A DNA stretch of 64,000 nt, taken from positions 1,364,001 to 1,428,000 of the forward strand of contig NZ_CP040272.1 of NCBI RefSeq assembly GCF_013393905.1, read 5' to 3'. A program made the position numbers and the translations under genes. This document shows positions 35,849 to 45,398 of this stretch, in pieces. The notes beneath the pieces are model-generated. The model was not told the origin of the DNA, did not search any database, and saw only the letters and a program-made list of their open reading frames with translations. This DNA comes from Nostoc sp. C052 (lineage in GTDB: Bacteria; Cyanobacteriota; Cyanobacteriia; Cyanobacteriales; Nostocaceae). How positions within the stretch are numbered: position 1 is the stretch's first letter; every line of letters starts with the position of its first letter.

Positions 35849-37084
35849 TTAGCTGATAACGCTAGATTGACGAACAAGAAACTCGCGGATAGCTGGGTCT
35901 TCTACTAGACCGATGGCACGGGTGTAAGCCTGTTTAGCTTGTGAATTCTGACCCAAATGCTTAAGCAGGTGAGCTTTGAGCGCCCAATATGGCTGATAAC
36001 TTTTGACAGACTCGGCAGGGAGTGCTTCGAGGAGCGCCAGACCTTGTTCCAATCCTTTGGCTTCTGCGATCGCTGCGGCATGTCCAACTAAAGCACCCAG
36101 TGTTGGCGAAAACTGAATCAACCCTTCATATAAAAGTGCTAAAGTCTGCCAATCTGTGCGCTCAGTCACTCTACGTTGAGCGTGTGTCGATTGAATAGCA
36201 GCTTCCAACTGAAACTTTCCGAGCTTCTTAAATTTTGCTGCTTCGGCAAGTTCACGCTCCGCCTCGTTTAACATTGGCTGCGACCAAAGTGTTACGTCTT
36301 GCTCTAAAAGCGGAATATAAGCACCGTTTTTCGTCCGACGCGCATCACGGCGCGCTTCACAATGTAACATCAGCGCTAATAGCCCCCGTGCCTCAGGTTC
36401 TTCTGGTAAGAGTTGTACGCACAGACGTGCCAACCAGATTGCTTCTTCTGTTAAACCCTTGCGCCGTGGATCGACCCCAGTCAAGTTTTCCCAGCCATTA
36501 CTATAGGCAGCATAGATTGCCTCTAGCACAGCATCCAACCGCATCGCCAAATCTTTGGCTTCTGGCAACTCGAAGGCAATACCAGCATCTCGAATCTTAG
36601 CTTTGGCACGGACGAGCCGTTGGCTCATTGTTACTGGGGCGATCAGAAAAGCTGAGGCAATCTGAACAGCATTCAGCCCAAGCACTGTTTGCAGCATTAA
36701 GGGGGTACGGATACCTGCGTCAATCGCTGGGTGGGCACAGATAAATAGGAGCTTTACGCGATCGTCTGGGAACAAAACTTCTAAAGATGTCTCCTGTTGC
36801 ACATCATCAGCTATCAGCTTGAGTGCATAGGCTGCTGAGGCTTTCACCTTAGCGTGTCGGGCATCATCGATCAGGCGACGCCGTGCAGTCAGCAGCAGCC
36901 ATGCTTCTGGATTATCAGGGACACCTTTTTCTGGCCAAGCTTTCAACGCAGCCAGGAATGCATCGCCAAGCACATCTTCCGCAGCAGCCACGTCATGTGT
37001 GCGAACTGCCAGGTATGCAACTAATTGCCCGTATGAGTTACGTGCTGCGAGTTCTGCGGCTTGACGTGCATTCACAGTAGTCAT
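35849..37084 (-). CDS. ECF sigma factor with C-terminal TPR-like extension (ECF42 type)
   Basis: A 411-residue sigma factor: region 2 (LVAYLAVRTHDVAAAEDVLG), region 4 (MLQTVLGLNAVQIASAFLIA, then VTMSQRLVRAKAKI) and a roughly 220-residue helical C-terminal extension (YAAYSNGWENL, GLLALMLHCEARRDAR, FSPTLGALVGHAAAIAE). Such extended ECFs, classed as ECF42, are paired with DGPF/YCII proteins and regulated through the extension, without an anti-sigma factor. Here the DGPF gene immediately precedes it with a one-base TAATG overlap. Confidence 0.88.
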   Translation of the reverse strand: MTTVNARQAAELAARNSYGQLVAYLAVRTHDVAAAEDVLGDAFLAALKAWPEKGVPDNPEAWLLLTARRRLIDDARHAKVKASAAYALKLIADDVQQETSLEVLFPDDRVKLLFICAHPAIDAGIRTPLMLQTVLGLNAVQIASAFLIAPVTMSQRLVRAKAKIRDAGIAFELPEAKDLAMRLDAVLEAIYAAYSNGWENLTGVDPRRKGLTEEAIWLARLCVQLLPEEPEARGLLALMLHCEARRDARRTKNGAYIPLLEQDVTLWSQPMLNEAERELAEAAKFKKLGKFQLEAAIQSTHAQRRVTERTDWQTLALLYEGLIQFSPTLGALVGHAAAIAEAKGLEQGLALLEALPAESVKSYQPYWALKAHLLKHLGQNSQAKQAYTRAIGLVEDPAIREFLVRQSSVIS

Positions 37085-37443
37085 TAGCCTTGAGTCATTG
37101 GCAAGAAAGGTCTAACTTCAATTGCACCGTCAGCAGCAGCCGGACAACGAGCCGCCCAATCCAGAGCTGCATCCAAATCTGGTACATCTATGAGGAAGAA
37201 ACCGCCAAGTTGCTCTTTGGTGTCGGCGTAGGGGCCGTCTTGGACATGCCGTTGACCATCGCGCAATCGCACTGTTGTACCAGCATGAGGCTGATAAAGC
37301 GCAGCACCGCCTGCGATCGCACCAGCTTCAGCTAGAGCCTTTGCATAGGAACTGAAAGCGCCCCAATAAGCATCTTTCTCCTGTTCATCTGTACGATTAT
37401 TGAAATTGGTTTCGCTTTCGTAGACTAGGATTGCGTACTGCAT
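37084..37443 (-). CDS. DGPF/YCII-domain protein, ECF partner
   Basis: A 119-residue YCII-superfamily protein with the defining motif, here QDGPYADTKEQLGGF, plus MQYAILVYES at the start and DLDAALDWAARCPAA near the end. Proteins of this type accompany ECF42 sigma factors; their biochemical activity is not established. Its stop codon overlaps the sigma factor start (TAATG), implying coupled translation and fixed stoichiometry. Confidence 0.88.
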   Translation of the reverse strand: MQYAILVYESETNFNNRTDEQEKDAYWGAFSSYAKALAEAGAIAGGAALYQPHAGTTVRLRDGQRHVQDGPYADTKEQLGGFFLIDVPDLDAALDWAARCPAAADGAIEVRPFLPMTQG

Positions 37444-37652
37444 GTTAGTTCCTCTGTTGTGAGTTGATTTCGAGTTTGGTATTTTCCGCGCTCAATTATA
37501 TGACGTTTAATTTATGGACATTTCGACAGAAATCGCAAAATTTTTTTTCGGGAACACCAATTATTGGCTATCGTCCTGTGTTTACTGGTCAAGGCACATC
37601 CAGAATACTACCAAAAACTCTTAATTTGTCGTGCATTCAGCAAAATTTATAA

Positions 37653-38237
37653 TTATGGGGATTGGAAGGCTTTGGAAAAGCGCTTTATTATCCAACCCAT
37701 AACCATAGCGATCGCTGAACCTAAAATAATAGGTGGTTCAGGAACAGTTTTGACTACTTTGCCAGATCCAGAGATTGTATTCTCGAATACTCCTTGACTT
37801 GCATCGAAATACCCTGTCGTTACTAAGAAGTAGTTTTTATCTGTAGTCAAAGATACATTATTGAAACCAGAACGGCCTCTTTTGGGAAAGTCGTCATTAC
37901 CAATGACAGCATTTAGCAGTGGCTTGTTTGGGTTAAAGTTGTCTGTGTACAAAAATAAGTAATTGTCCCATTCTGTTGGGTTTGTAGCAATGCTCAGAAA
38001 ATTATACAAACCTTTAGTGTCAACTTTGAACTCGAATGTACTATAACTAGCAACCGTACCTATACCTGAAGGTAGAGTAGGAATGTTTACTTCATTGGCG
38101 ACAAAAGGACGAGTCCATGTAGGTTGTCCGATGGTAGTGTCTGTATAAGTAAAATCGAAAGCTTGTGCAGGTTTAACACCAATAACAGCAACAGATAGGG
38201 TAAAACTAGCAGTAGCAATGCCGAGCTTTAATTCCAT
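37653..38237 (-). CDS. PEP-CTERM-anchored exported protein
   Basis: Start at the ATG at 38237 (GGAG nine bases upstream). A 194-residue protein with a signal peptide (MELKLGIATASFTLSVAVIG, cleaved near AQA), a beta-rich body and a C-terminal sorting signal: VPEPP, a hydrophobic helix (IILGSAIAMVMGWII) and a basic tail (KRFSK). PEP-CTERM proteins are processed by exosortase and may be secreted or linked to exopolysaccharide. It follows the UbiA gene after 33 bp on the same strand, so it may be part of that transcript. Confidence 0.8.
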   Translation of the reverse strand: MELKLGIATASFTLSVAVIGVKPAQAFDFTYTDTTIGQPTWTRPFVANEVNIPTLPSGIGTVASYSTFEFKVDTKGLYNFLSIATNPTEWDNYLFLYTDNFNPNKPLLNAVIGNDDFPKRGRSGFNNVSLTTDKNYFLVTTGYFDASQGVFENTISGSGKVVKTVPEPPIILGSAIAMVMGWIIKRFSKAFQSP

Positions 38238-38270
38238 CGGATAATTCTCCAAACGGATAAATTGAACTAT

Positions 38271-39329
38271 TTACACGCGTAGAATGAAAATCGAACTAGT
38301 TAGTAATAGGCAGTACCAACCAGTAAAGAGTAGGTAAGTTTTATGGTCTGCGGCATAAGAACGCAAAACTAATAATCGTACAGCAATAATACAACTCAAC
38401 AAGAAAAGTGCAATATCCCACAGCATAACTACCAAAGTATTGCCTGCTGGCATCATCAAACATAAATGGATTAAAAGTGGGTACGCTAAAAAGCAAATAC
38501 TTACTAAAATCCGACTTAAATCCTCTCCAAATACTAGTGGAAATGTATTCCTACCAATTGCTTTATCACCTGGAATATCACGAAAATCTTGAACAGATAT
38601 CAGAATTATACAGGCACTACATAATATCACCAGCCATAACCAAACAACAGGAGAAATTGGTGCTACTATTTGCCAAGCTGCTCCCATCTCAGACATGATT
38701 CCAAATCCACTGAAAATATTTTTGGTCATCCAATGTTTTGCACCACCAAAGTTGTTATGAGCAATAAAACTGAACTGCCATAAAATTGCCCATTCAATTA
38801 CTCCTAACCACCAAGCTACTGCTGTAAATAGCATCATAAATATATACCCACGAATCTGAGCGCCGCCATAAGAAATGATGCCTTGGACTAATGGACGGTC
38901 TGGTTTGTTGATTTTGTCTTCTTCGATATCGGTGATTTGGTTGGATATACAAAATGACGTAATACATAACCAAAAATAGATTAAACTACCAACTAATATC
39001 GATATCACATGAGCCAAAGATGTGGGAGGATAATTTACTAAAGCAGTTATAGTAAATAACAATCCAGGCACAATTGACATTGTAATATCACGTCGGATGA
39101 ATAGCCAATTTATTTTTAATTCTTGAACAGTATTTGTGAAGAATAATTTTTGAGATTGAAGAATTAGGTTGCTGATAGCGATCGCACTCGAAAAAATATC
39201 GAATGATAACTTTTCTTGACCAATATCTGGTAATTCTTCTAAATCCACCTGAACGACGTTTATCTGCTGTGTGAGAGCCTGATGTTGAGATATAGCTTCA
39301 ACAGCGTTGGTCAGAGTTTTCTCAGACAT
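38271..39329 (-). CDS. UbiA-family prenyltransferase
   Basis: Start taken at the ATG at 39329 (MSEKTLTNAVEA) preceded by AGGAAA; an ATG at 39377 would add 16 residues. About eight to nine membrane helices carry the two Asp-rich motifs: NQITDIEEDKINKPDRPLV (N-x-x-x-D-x-x-x-D) and SVQDFRDIPGDKAIG (D-x-x-x-D). These bind Mg-diphosphate of a polyprenyl donor. The aromatic or other acceptor cannot be told. It sits downstream of an exported GMC oxidoreductase and the PKS cluster on the same strand and may prenylate its product. Confidence 0.85.
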   Translation of the reverse strand: MSEKTLTNAVEAISQHQALTQQINVVQVDLEELPDIGQEKLSFDIFSSAIAISNLILQSQKLFFTNTVQELKINWLFIRRDITMSIVPGLLFTITALVNYPPTSLAHVISILVGSLIYFWLCITSFCISNQITDIEEDKINKPDRPLVQGIISYGGAQIRGYIFMMLFTAVAWWLGVIEWAILWQFSFIAHNNFGGAKHWMTKNIFSGFGIMSEMGAAWQIVAPISPVVWLWLVILCSACIILISVQDFRDIPGDKAIGRNTFPLVFGEDLSRILVSICFLAYPLLIHLCLMMPAGNTLVVMLWDIALFLLSCIIAVRLLVLRSYAADHKTYLLFTGWYCLLLTSSIFILRV

Positions 39330-39585
39330 ATTTTTCCTAGCCAGAGAAGTATTGAGACTTTTTTTGCATCTTTCCATCAAATAATGGCAACTGATAATTT
39401 TCTAAGAATCAGTAGACCTGTCTTGAAAATAGAGGCTGAAAAAACGCAAAAATTTTCCTAGATTATTGTCATTATTTCTTGTGAGCGCATCTCATGAAGT
39501 CTCTTGCAATCTTCTTACTTCGCACAAATAAGATCGCAAAAAAATGATTTTTGCAAGAAGTCTCATCTTGGAAGAAATCTCAGTA

Positions 39586-41133
39586 CTACCTAATCCTATG
39601 CAACAAGAATTTATCCATGCATCGTTCTGCTAAAGCTGCAATAGTTAACGAAGGATTAGCGCCTGCTGAACCTGGAATCAGAGAACCATCAACAACAAAT
39701 AAATTACGATAACCATATACCTGACCGTAGGTATTGCAGACTTTCTCGATAACTGCACCACCAAGGGGGTGAGTTGTGCCATTCGAGTCCGGTGGTCCTG
39801 CAACAGTTGTATCATTGGCTCTGTCGAGCAATTTATATGTATATTGCAAAGCCTGAGAATTTTTTTGGTTGTTAGCTGAGTTGGTGGGCCAGAACAAATC
39901 AGCCGACTGGGTAGAAGCATTGTAAGTGAAATAGCCCTCCGGTTTAGCAATTGCCTGACCAAGGGAAGCAATGACACCATTCTGTAAATTAGGAAGAGGA
40001 GTTTGCTCGATAATCACCGGAGCAATAGGATTATCAAAATGTTCAATTACTGATGTTGCTGGGCCGCCTTGTGAAGGATTAGTTGGATATTTGTTGATGA
40101 CAGCACTGAGTGCATCACCGTTAGTTCCCCAAAATTGTCCTACATAATTATTCAAGCGGCGTAATGTGCCAGTAACCTTGGCACGTAGTAACAGTTCAGT
40201 AGTTCCAATCGAACCAGCTGCTAAAAATAGATAGCGACAAATCAAAGATTTTTGTACAACTATCATGCCTTGCTCATTGATTTGATTACAAACAATTCGG
40301 AAACGTCCGTTATTTAATTCCTCTATCCTAGTTACCACATGCAAAGGTCGAATTTCGACGTGACCAGTGGCTTCTGCCATCTTCAAGTAATTTTTGTCTA
40401 AGCTATTTTTTGCACCACTGTTCGCCCCATAAATTAATACACCATTAATAGCAGAAGGAACTTTCTGACCTGTAATTTCCTGACGAACGATATCCCAATT
40501 AACTGCCATGCTGTGCTTACGGACTTTTAGACCAGCCTTAGTTCCCTGCTCTATGAAAATGCGACTCGCTAAATAGTAATCAGTTTTTAAAATGTCGTCT
40601 GGTATAAGAGCTGGATTAAGAATGGAACGCACCCGTGGGTAATAAACCTTATCTAACTCTTCGTAGTTGATGCTGCGTGGAAAGGCTTTATAGAATATTT
40701 CTCGATCTGGCTGATAGGTAACAGCACTATAGACAAGGGAACTACCTCCAACGCCTGCTCCTCGATAAGCAGTAATACCATTACCTTTCTTGACATCAAG
40801 GACACCAGTATAAGTGTCAATGGGAGTCTCATCAAAAAACAGTGTAGTTGGACTAAGCCAAGTAGTACGGCCATCTGGTTTCTCAAATGTAGCGAAAGTA
40901 TCGCCTGCATCAGTGATTGGCCATCTTCGCCCACGCTCTAGTACGATTGTTTCAATTTTTGCCTGACCCAGGCGTAATGATGCGACTGCTCCACCAAAAC
41001 CGCTCCCGATAACAACCGCCTCAACATATTCTTCACTATTAAAAGCAGAACCACGAATCGCAGATATACCTATGCTGGTGGTAGCTGCAATACTTGCTTG
41101 AAGAAAATGACGACGTTTTATGAGCCGGGACAT
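39586..41133 (-). CDS. GMC/cholesterol-oxidase-like FAD oxidoreductase, Tat-exported
   Basis: Start at the ATG at 41133, with TAGGAG upstream. The 515-residue protein begins with a twin-arginine-like signal (KRRHFLQASIAATTSIGISA), then the FAD-binding motif (AVVIGSGFGGAVASLRL), GAGVGGSSLVYSAV, LFLAAGSIGTTELLLRA and the C-terminal THPLGGAVIEK with NPSLTIAALAER. These are features of the GMC / bacterial cholesterol-oxidase group, which oxidise alcohols with oxygen. The natural substrate is unknown. It is separated from the RTX gene by two repeat elements and may belong to the cluster. Confidence 0.85.
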   Translation of the reverse strand: MSRLIKRRHFLQASIAATTSIGISAIRGSAFNSEEYVEAVVIGSGFGGAVASLRLGQAKIETIVLERGRRWPITDAGDTFATFEKPDGRTTWLSPTTLFFDETPIDTYTGVLDVKKGNGITAYRGAGVGGSSLVYSAVTYQPDREIFYKAFPRSINYEELDKVYYPRVRSILNPALIPDDILKTDYYLASRIFIEQGTKAGLKVRKHSMAVNWDIVRQEITGQKVPSAINGVLIYGANSGAKNSLDKNYLKMAEATGHVEIRPLHVVTRIEELNNGRFRIVCNQINEQGMIVVQKSLICRYLFLAAGSIGTTELLLRAKVTGTLRRLNNYVGQFWGTNGDALSAVINKYPTNPSQGGPATSVIEHFDNPIAPVIIEQTPLPNLQNGVIASLGQAIAKPEGYFTYNASTQSADLFWPTNSANNQKNSQALQYTYKLLDRANDTTVAGPPDSNGTTHPLGGAVIEKVCNTYGQVYGYRNLFVVDGSLIPGSAGANPSLTIAALAERCMDKFLLHRIR

Positions 41134-41212
41134 AATTAATCTCCTACACGAGCGGCTTTTGCCCAAATAAATACAAACAAGTTAACCAAAGAAATCACAA
41201 AGAAGGAGAGCC

Positions 41213-41396
41213 GAATGGCACTAAGAAAAGCTATAAGCTTTGCCCTAACTGGTTCCCAGCCTGGAGGCTGGGAACCCATTCTCGGAGGCTCCGCCTCCAG
41301 TGGGCTGACCAGAGGCAGAGCCTCTTGGAATACATTCCCAGTCTTCAGACTGGGAACGAGATGACACAAGCCTTTCGCCTTTTCTTAGTGCCATTC
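41213..41396. mobile_element. MITE family A, copy 1 (184 bp)
   Basis: Perfect 18-bp inverted ends (GAATGGCACTAAGAAAAG at 41213-41230, complement at 41379-41396) are flanked by an 11-bp direct repeat GAAGGAGAGCC (41202-41212 and 41397-41407). The interior contains several strong hairpins, for example GTTCCCAGCC-TGGA-GGCTGGGAAC. No coding frame. Non-autonomous element mobilised by an unknown transposase. Confidence 0.88.
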
Positions 41397-41579
41397 GAAG
41401 GAGAGCCAAATGTATACTCAACCCATATCTGCTCGGAACTAACAAGGGTTTCATCACTCGCTCACAATCTTTGATTTCACAAATATTTGCGATTGGTCAT
41501 TTGATAAGCAAGGGTGGTTTACTGTTTTACCACCCCTCCTTATATTAAGAAGACAATCTATAATCTCAATCCGCAGTAC

Positions 41580-41899
41580 CTAGTAGTTTGCCAACCCAAA
41601 ATTGTTAGGTGAGGGCTGGGAAAAGGGGAAAGGTTAAAGGAGTAAACATGAATGGCACTAAGAAAAGCTATAAGCTTTGCCCTAACTGGTTCCCAGCCTG
41701 GAGGCTGAGAACCAATTCTCGGAGGCTCTGCCTCCAGTGGGCTGACCAGAGGCAGAGCTTCTTGGAATACATTCCCAGTCTTCAGACTGGGAACGAGATG
41801 ACACAAGCCTTTCGCCTTTTCTTAGTGCCATTCGAGTAAACATCTTTTCCCTTTCCCCCTTGCCCTTTACCGCGCCAAGTTTCCTTGGCGAATTACTAG
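41580..41899. repeat. Interspersed repeat family B, copy 1 (split by a MITE)
   Basis: Ends CTAGTAGTTTGCCAA (41580-41594) and TTGGCGAATTACTAG (41885-41899) are inverted with few mismatches. Between them lie a G-rich arm (GGGCTGGGAAAAGGGGAAAG) and a C-rich arm (CCCTTTCCCCCTTGCCC) that would pair in a long hairpin. MITE family A copy 2 has inserted between the arms. A second, uninterrupted copy is at 61604-61729. Confidence 0.8.
41650..41833. mobile_element. MITE family A, copy 2 (184 bp)
   Basis: Same length and ends as copy 1, differing at only a handful of bases. Flanked by the 10-bp direct repeat GAGTAAACAT (41640-41649 and 41834-41843), showing an independent insertion, here into repeat family B. 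The near identity of the two copies points to recent mobility. Confidence 0.88.
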
Positions 41900-43983
41900 A
41901 CAAACAAGAAGTGACCACTAGCTGCTAACTGTTGAGGCCCAACACCAGCAACTACAGCAATTAGGTCATTGTTAGAATAAATTCCGGCTCCTTGTGGTAA
42001 ACCTGTCAAATCAGCAGGAACTGGGCCCAGTCCGATAGTAATTTGGATGTTTTCAGGTAGTTGGATAAAATCCTGATTGAGATTGAAGTCAGTAATCAGA
42101 GCGTAGTCCTGATTACCTAGCTTGTCGTAATAGACTGCACTATCTTTGCCTACAGTGAATTCACCAAGGAAAAAGATATCGCTACCGCTACCGCCAGTTA
42201 AGATATCAATCTCAGGTTTGCCTAGTCCCAGTTCTGGAGGGAAAGGGTTAGAACCAAATAATCGGTCGTCACCGTCGCCACCAGAGAGAGTGTCACTGCC
42301 AAGATTACCAATGAGAACATCATTTCCAGACTCACCAAAGATTTTGTCGTCGCCGGTATCACCACCGAGTCGGTCGGCTCCATCACCTCCATAGAGGATA
42401 TCGTTGCCTGAACCAGCAAAGACTTTATCGTTGCCAGCATCACCATAGATGACATCTTCGCCTGAACCACCAAGGATGTTGTCATTACCGGTTCCACCAT
42501 TAATGGTGTCATTACCATCTTGAGCAGCAATGTCATCATTACCAGTTCCACCATCAATCAAATCATTACCACCGCCAGCAAAGAAAACATCATTGCCAGC
42601 ACCACCCAAGAGAGTATCATTTCCCTCTACACCAAAGTCGAGGTCGCCATTCAGGTCAAAGTCGCCAAAAATTAGGTCGTTACCACCACCTGCATCAACA
42701 AAGTCGTTTCCAGCCCCAGAGATAAAATCGTCATTGCCGGCACCACCAAAGAGGCGGTCATCCCCATCAAGGGCAAATGTAGTGTTATTGCCGCCCAAGG
42801 TAAAAATTGTGTCATTGCCCGGAGTACCGATGAAACCTTCGGAAGTATCAGAGCCGGTGAAAATTCCTGTCCCTGGTGTAGAGTTGGGAGTTGGATTACC
42901 AAAGATAAAGCGACCACTAGATCCCAACTGTTGGGGTGTCACACCAGCAACTATGGCAATCAGGTCATTCACACCATTTCTGTTAGCGTAGATAGCTGTT
43001 CCTTTTGGCAAACCAGCAGCTGTTGGTCCCAGTCCTATTATGGTTTGGAGACTTTCTGGTAGCTGAATGAAGTCCTCTTTAACATTAAAATCAGTAATTA
43101 AAGCGTAATCTTGATTACCTAGTTTGTCGTAAAATACTTTAGTGTTTTGACCGATGGTGAATTCCCCAAGGAAGAAGATATCACTACCGCTACCGCCGGT
43201 TAAGGTATCAATTTCGGGTAGGCCTAATCCTAATTCTGGAGGATAGGGGTTAGAGCCTACTATCCAATCGTTGCCCTTACCACCTGATACTAGGTCGTTG
43301 CCAACATTGCCAATCAGTAGGTCGTTCCCAGCACCACCGTAGAGTGTGTCGTTGCCAGTATCACCGCCGAGTCGGTCATTACCGTCACCACCATAGAAGA
43401 GGTCATCGCCTGGGCCAGCAAGACCCCGGTCGTCTCCAGCCCCACCACGAATAGTATCGTTGCCTAAACCACCAGTCAATAAATCGTCACCAGCATCGCC
43501 ATTGATGACATCATTGCCATCTTGACCAGCAATGTTGTCAGCTCCGGTTCCACCATTTAAGATATCGTTACCACCGCCACCCAAGAACACATCATCCCCA
43601 GCGCCACCATTGAGGGTGTCATTTCCTTCCTGACCAAAGTCGAGGTCTCCATTGGAATTAAAGTCACCAAAAATTAGGTCATTTCCATCACCTGCATTTA
43701 CAAAGTCATTTCCAGCACCAGCTACTAAAACATCATTTCCAATGCCACTGAAGAGGTGATCATTGCCACCAAGACCGAATAAAACATTATTGCTAGTTAA
43801 CGCTTCTGTGTTTATTTTGTCATTACCTGGAGTGCCGATAAAAGCCTCACCAGTTGGTGCATAAATTGGATTTGGAGTGGCGATGAAAATTGTGCCATTA
43901 GATGTTACTTTGCCAGTGTAAGGGTTTGTAGATATGGAAGTTTCATCTAGTAATTGTGGAATTACTGTTTTAGGTTTCGCCAT
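41896..43983 (-). CDS. RTX (hemolysin-type calcium-binding repeat) protein
   Basis: A 695-residue acidic protein made of two homologous halves. Each half holds about 15 glycine-rich nonapeptides of the G-G-x-G-x-D type (for example GGAGDDVFLGGGGNDILNGG) forming calcium-binding parallel beta rolls, followed by a conserved capping domain (SDIFFLGEFTIGQN / SDIFFLGEFTVGKD, then YDKLGNQDYALITDFN). No N-terminal signal peptide: RTX proteins are usually exported by type I secretion. No enzyme domain is visible, so a surface or matrix role is likely. The stop codon lies at the edge of repeat family B. Confidence 0.88.
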   Translation of the reverse strand: MAKPKTVIPQLLDETSISTNPYTGKVTSNGTIFIATPNPIYAPTGEAFIGTPGNDKINTEALTSNNVLFGLGGNDHLFSGIGNDVLVAGAGNDFVNAGDGNDLIFGDFNSNGDLDFGQEGNDTLNGGAGDDVFLGGGGNDILNGGTGADNIAGQDGNDVINGDAGDDLLTGGLGNDTIRGGAGDDRGLAGPGDDLFYGGDGNDRLGGDTGNDTLYGGAGNDLLIGNVGNDLVSGGKGNDWIVGSNPYPPELGLGLPEIDTLTGGSGSDIFFLGEFTIGQNTKVFYDKLGNQDYALITDFNVKEDFIQLPESLQTIIGLGPTAAGLPKGTAIYANRNGVNDLIAIVAGVTPQQLGSSGRFIFGNPTPNSTPGTGIFTGSDTSEGFIGTPGNDTIFTLGGNNTTFALDGDDRLFGGAGNDDFISGAGNDFVDAGGGNDLIFGDFDLNGDLDFGVEGNDTLLGGAGNDVFFAGGGNDLIDGGTGNDDIAAQDGNDTINGGTGNDNILGGSGEDVIYGDAGNDKVFAGSGNDILYGGDGADRLGGDTGDDKIFGESGNDVLIGNLGSDTLSGGDGDDRLFGSNPFPPELGLGKPEIDILTGGSGSDIFFLGEFTVGKDSAVYYDKLGNQDYALITDFNLNQDFIQLPENIQITIGLGPVPADLTGLPQGAGIYSNNDLIAVVAGVGPQQLAASGHFLFV

Positions 43984-44462
43984 ATTTTTTACTTCTTTGT
44001 TTGTGGAATATCAATGACCAGCATAGTCCCATGCTGTTGGAGCGAGTTTTTTCTACCAAAGAGTTTCAGGTTTCAGGTTTGAAATTATTCAATTTGATAC
44101 ATTCATTGGGAATGTTATATATGTATGTCACCTAAATCTTTGTAGAGCCTTTAATGCTCTTTTCAAACCACCTAATAATTAATATCTGCGGTTTTTAAAC
44201 AATTTGGGGAGTGGTTTGCTGGCTTGTTTAGAATCATACAATGCTTTCATTTTTTTGTAAATTAAGAAAGATTTAACATTAGGTACATTTTAGGTTTATT
44301 TTTGCGAATTTAAGGAGAGTTTAAGATTAGGTGAATTCGCCAAAAATGTCAGAGTAATAGTGTGAATTTAGAGGCACTTTCAAGAGCAATTTTGGGGCAA
44401 ATATACAAGATATTTGTATTGCCCTTTAAAAAACTTTTAAATTTAATGCTTGCGAATTTTGC
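43984..44462. other. Intergenic region upstream of the RTX gene
   Basis: About 480 bp, AT-rich, with homopolymer T and A runs and no coding frame. It probably contains the RTX gene promoter and the end of the DUF1702 transcript. No clear hairpin terminator or operator was recognised. Confidence 0.5.
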
Positions 44463-45398
44463 TTATACAAGCAGATATTCTCGGTAGTGTTGCCAGATTT
44501 GTTGGTCTGGTTCTGCACTATTGTTTGGTAAGCTTTTTAGAGGAGTGTATTTAATCTCAATTCCTGCTTCAGCTGCTATGCTGCACAATATTTCACTCAC
44601 TAATCCCGTGTAGCCAGCTTGGTTGCCAAGCAATTTACGAAATTTGGCGGCGCAAGTAGCTCCTTTAGCCAGCTCAGACACACGATCGCCAGCTACTTTT
44701 CCTAAAGCTTCTATAGTTGAGCGTTCTGCACCACCAACCGAAGCACAAACGTAACCAATACCTCCCCAAAGGTCTGCCTGTCTTGTGGCAGGAAAAGCGC
44801 TTATAGTCGTCGCAATTCGGTTAACATCAGCACAATCTACTAACCAAATGCTACGACCTAGACCTTGGTCAAAGACGCGGCCCAGATAACCAGAAAGTTG
44901 CACAGGAATAGCTTGACCGTCTATGTAGTCTTGCCAGTAATAAATACCATGATTGAAGCCATAACCATCAACTACTGGCCAACATCCTAAGGGGTGCTGT
45001 TGATTTAAATATGGCTCAATAGGCAGTTTACACCGAACTAGTCCCAAACCCACTCCCAGATAAACCATAGTCTGATAAGCTGCTGTGGTTCCTTCGAGAA
45101 AAGCCTGGACTCGATTCTGCTTCTGGGGTTTGAGTGCATCTAGTTCAGCAAGACCTATACCTACACCTTCTAAGGCAAATCCTAGCAACTCAGAGTCAAT
45201 TGCATTTAGCTTGGCGGCGATCGCCTCCGGTTCTTCATCAGCGATCGCTGTATGGTATCCTTGCCACATACCTTCAGCAGTATGTCCAAATCGCTGTGGC
45301 ACTTTCGGATCTCTCACTATTACCTTACGTCCCGCCAAATTAGCTTTCATCTGTGCCCTAGCTTGTTCGGCACTGATTTGCCAAGCTTGTTGTATCAT
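44463..45398 (-). CDS. DUF1702 protein, third of three tandem copies
   Basis: A 311-residue protein of the DUF1702 family, with LLGFALEGVGIGLAELD, VYLGVGLGLVR, VDGYGFNHGIYYW, RVFDQGLGRSIWLVD and ADLWGGIGYVCASVGGAE. The family is known mainly from enediyne-type polyketide clusters (I believe it corresponds to UnbL there); its chemistry is unknown. The ATG overlaps the stop of the preceding copy (ATGA), so translation is coupled. It is the most divergent of the three copies. Confidence 0.85.
   Translation of the reverse strand: MIQQAWQISAEQARAQMKANLAGRKVIVRDPKVPQRFGHTAEGMWQGYHTAIADEEPEAIAAKLNAIDSELLGFALEGVGIGLAELDALKPQKQNRVQAFLEGTTAAYQTMVYLGVGLGLVRCKLPIEPYLNQQHPLGCWPVVDGYGFNHGIYYWQDYIDGQAIPVQLSGYLGRVFDQGLGRSIWLVDCADVNRIATTISAFPATRQADLWGGIGYVCASVGGAERSTIEALGKVAGDRVSELAKGATCAAKFRKLLGNQAGYTGLVSEILCSIAAEAGIEIKYTPLKSLPNNSAEPDQQIWQHYREYLLV

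Noticed and set aside
41136..41918. Several short open frames on both strands within the MITE region
   Set aside because: They follow the hairpin structure of the repeats, appear in both copies only because the DNA is duplicated, and have no start signals or protein-like character.
42146..42991. Long plus-strand and shifted frames opposite the RTX gene
   Set aside because: They arise from the repetitive GGxGxD coding sequence, are Ser/Pro/Leu-rich artefacts and overlap a clear gene.
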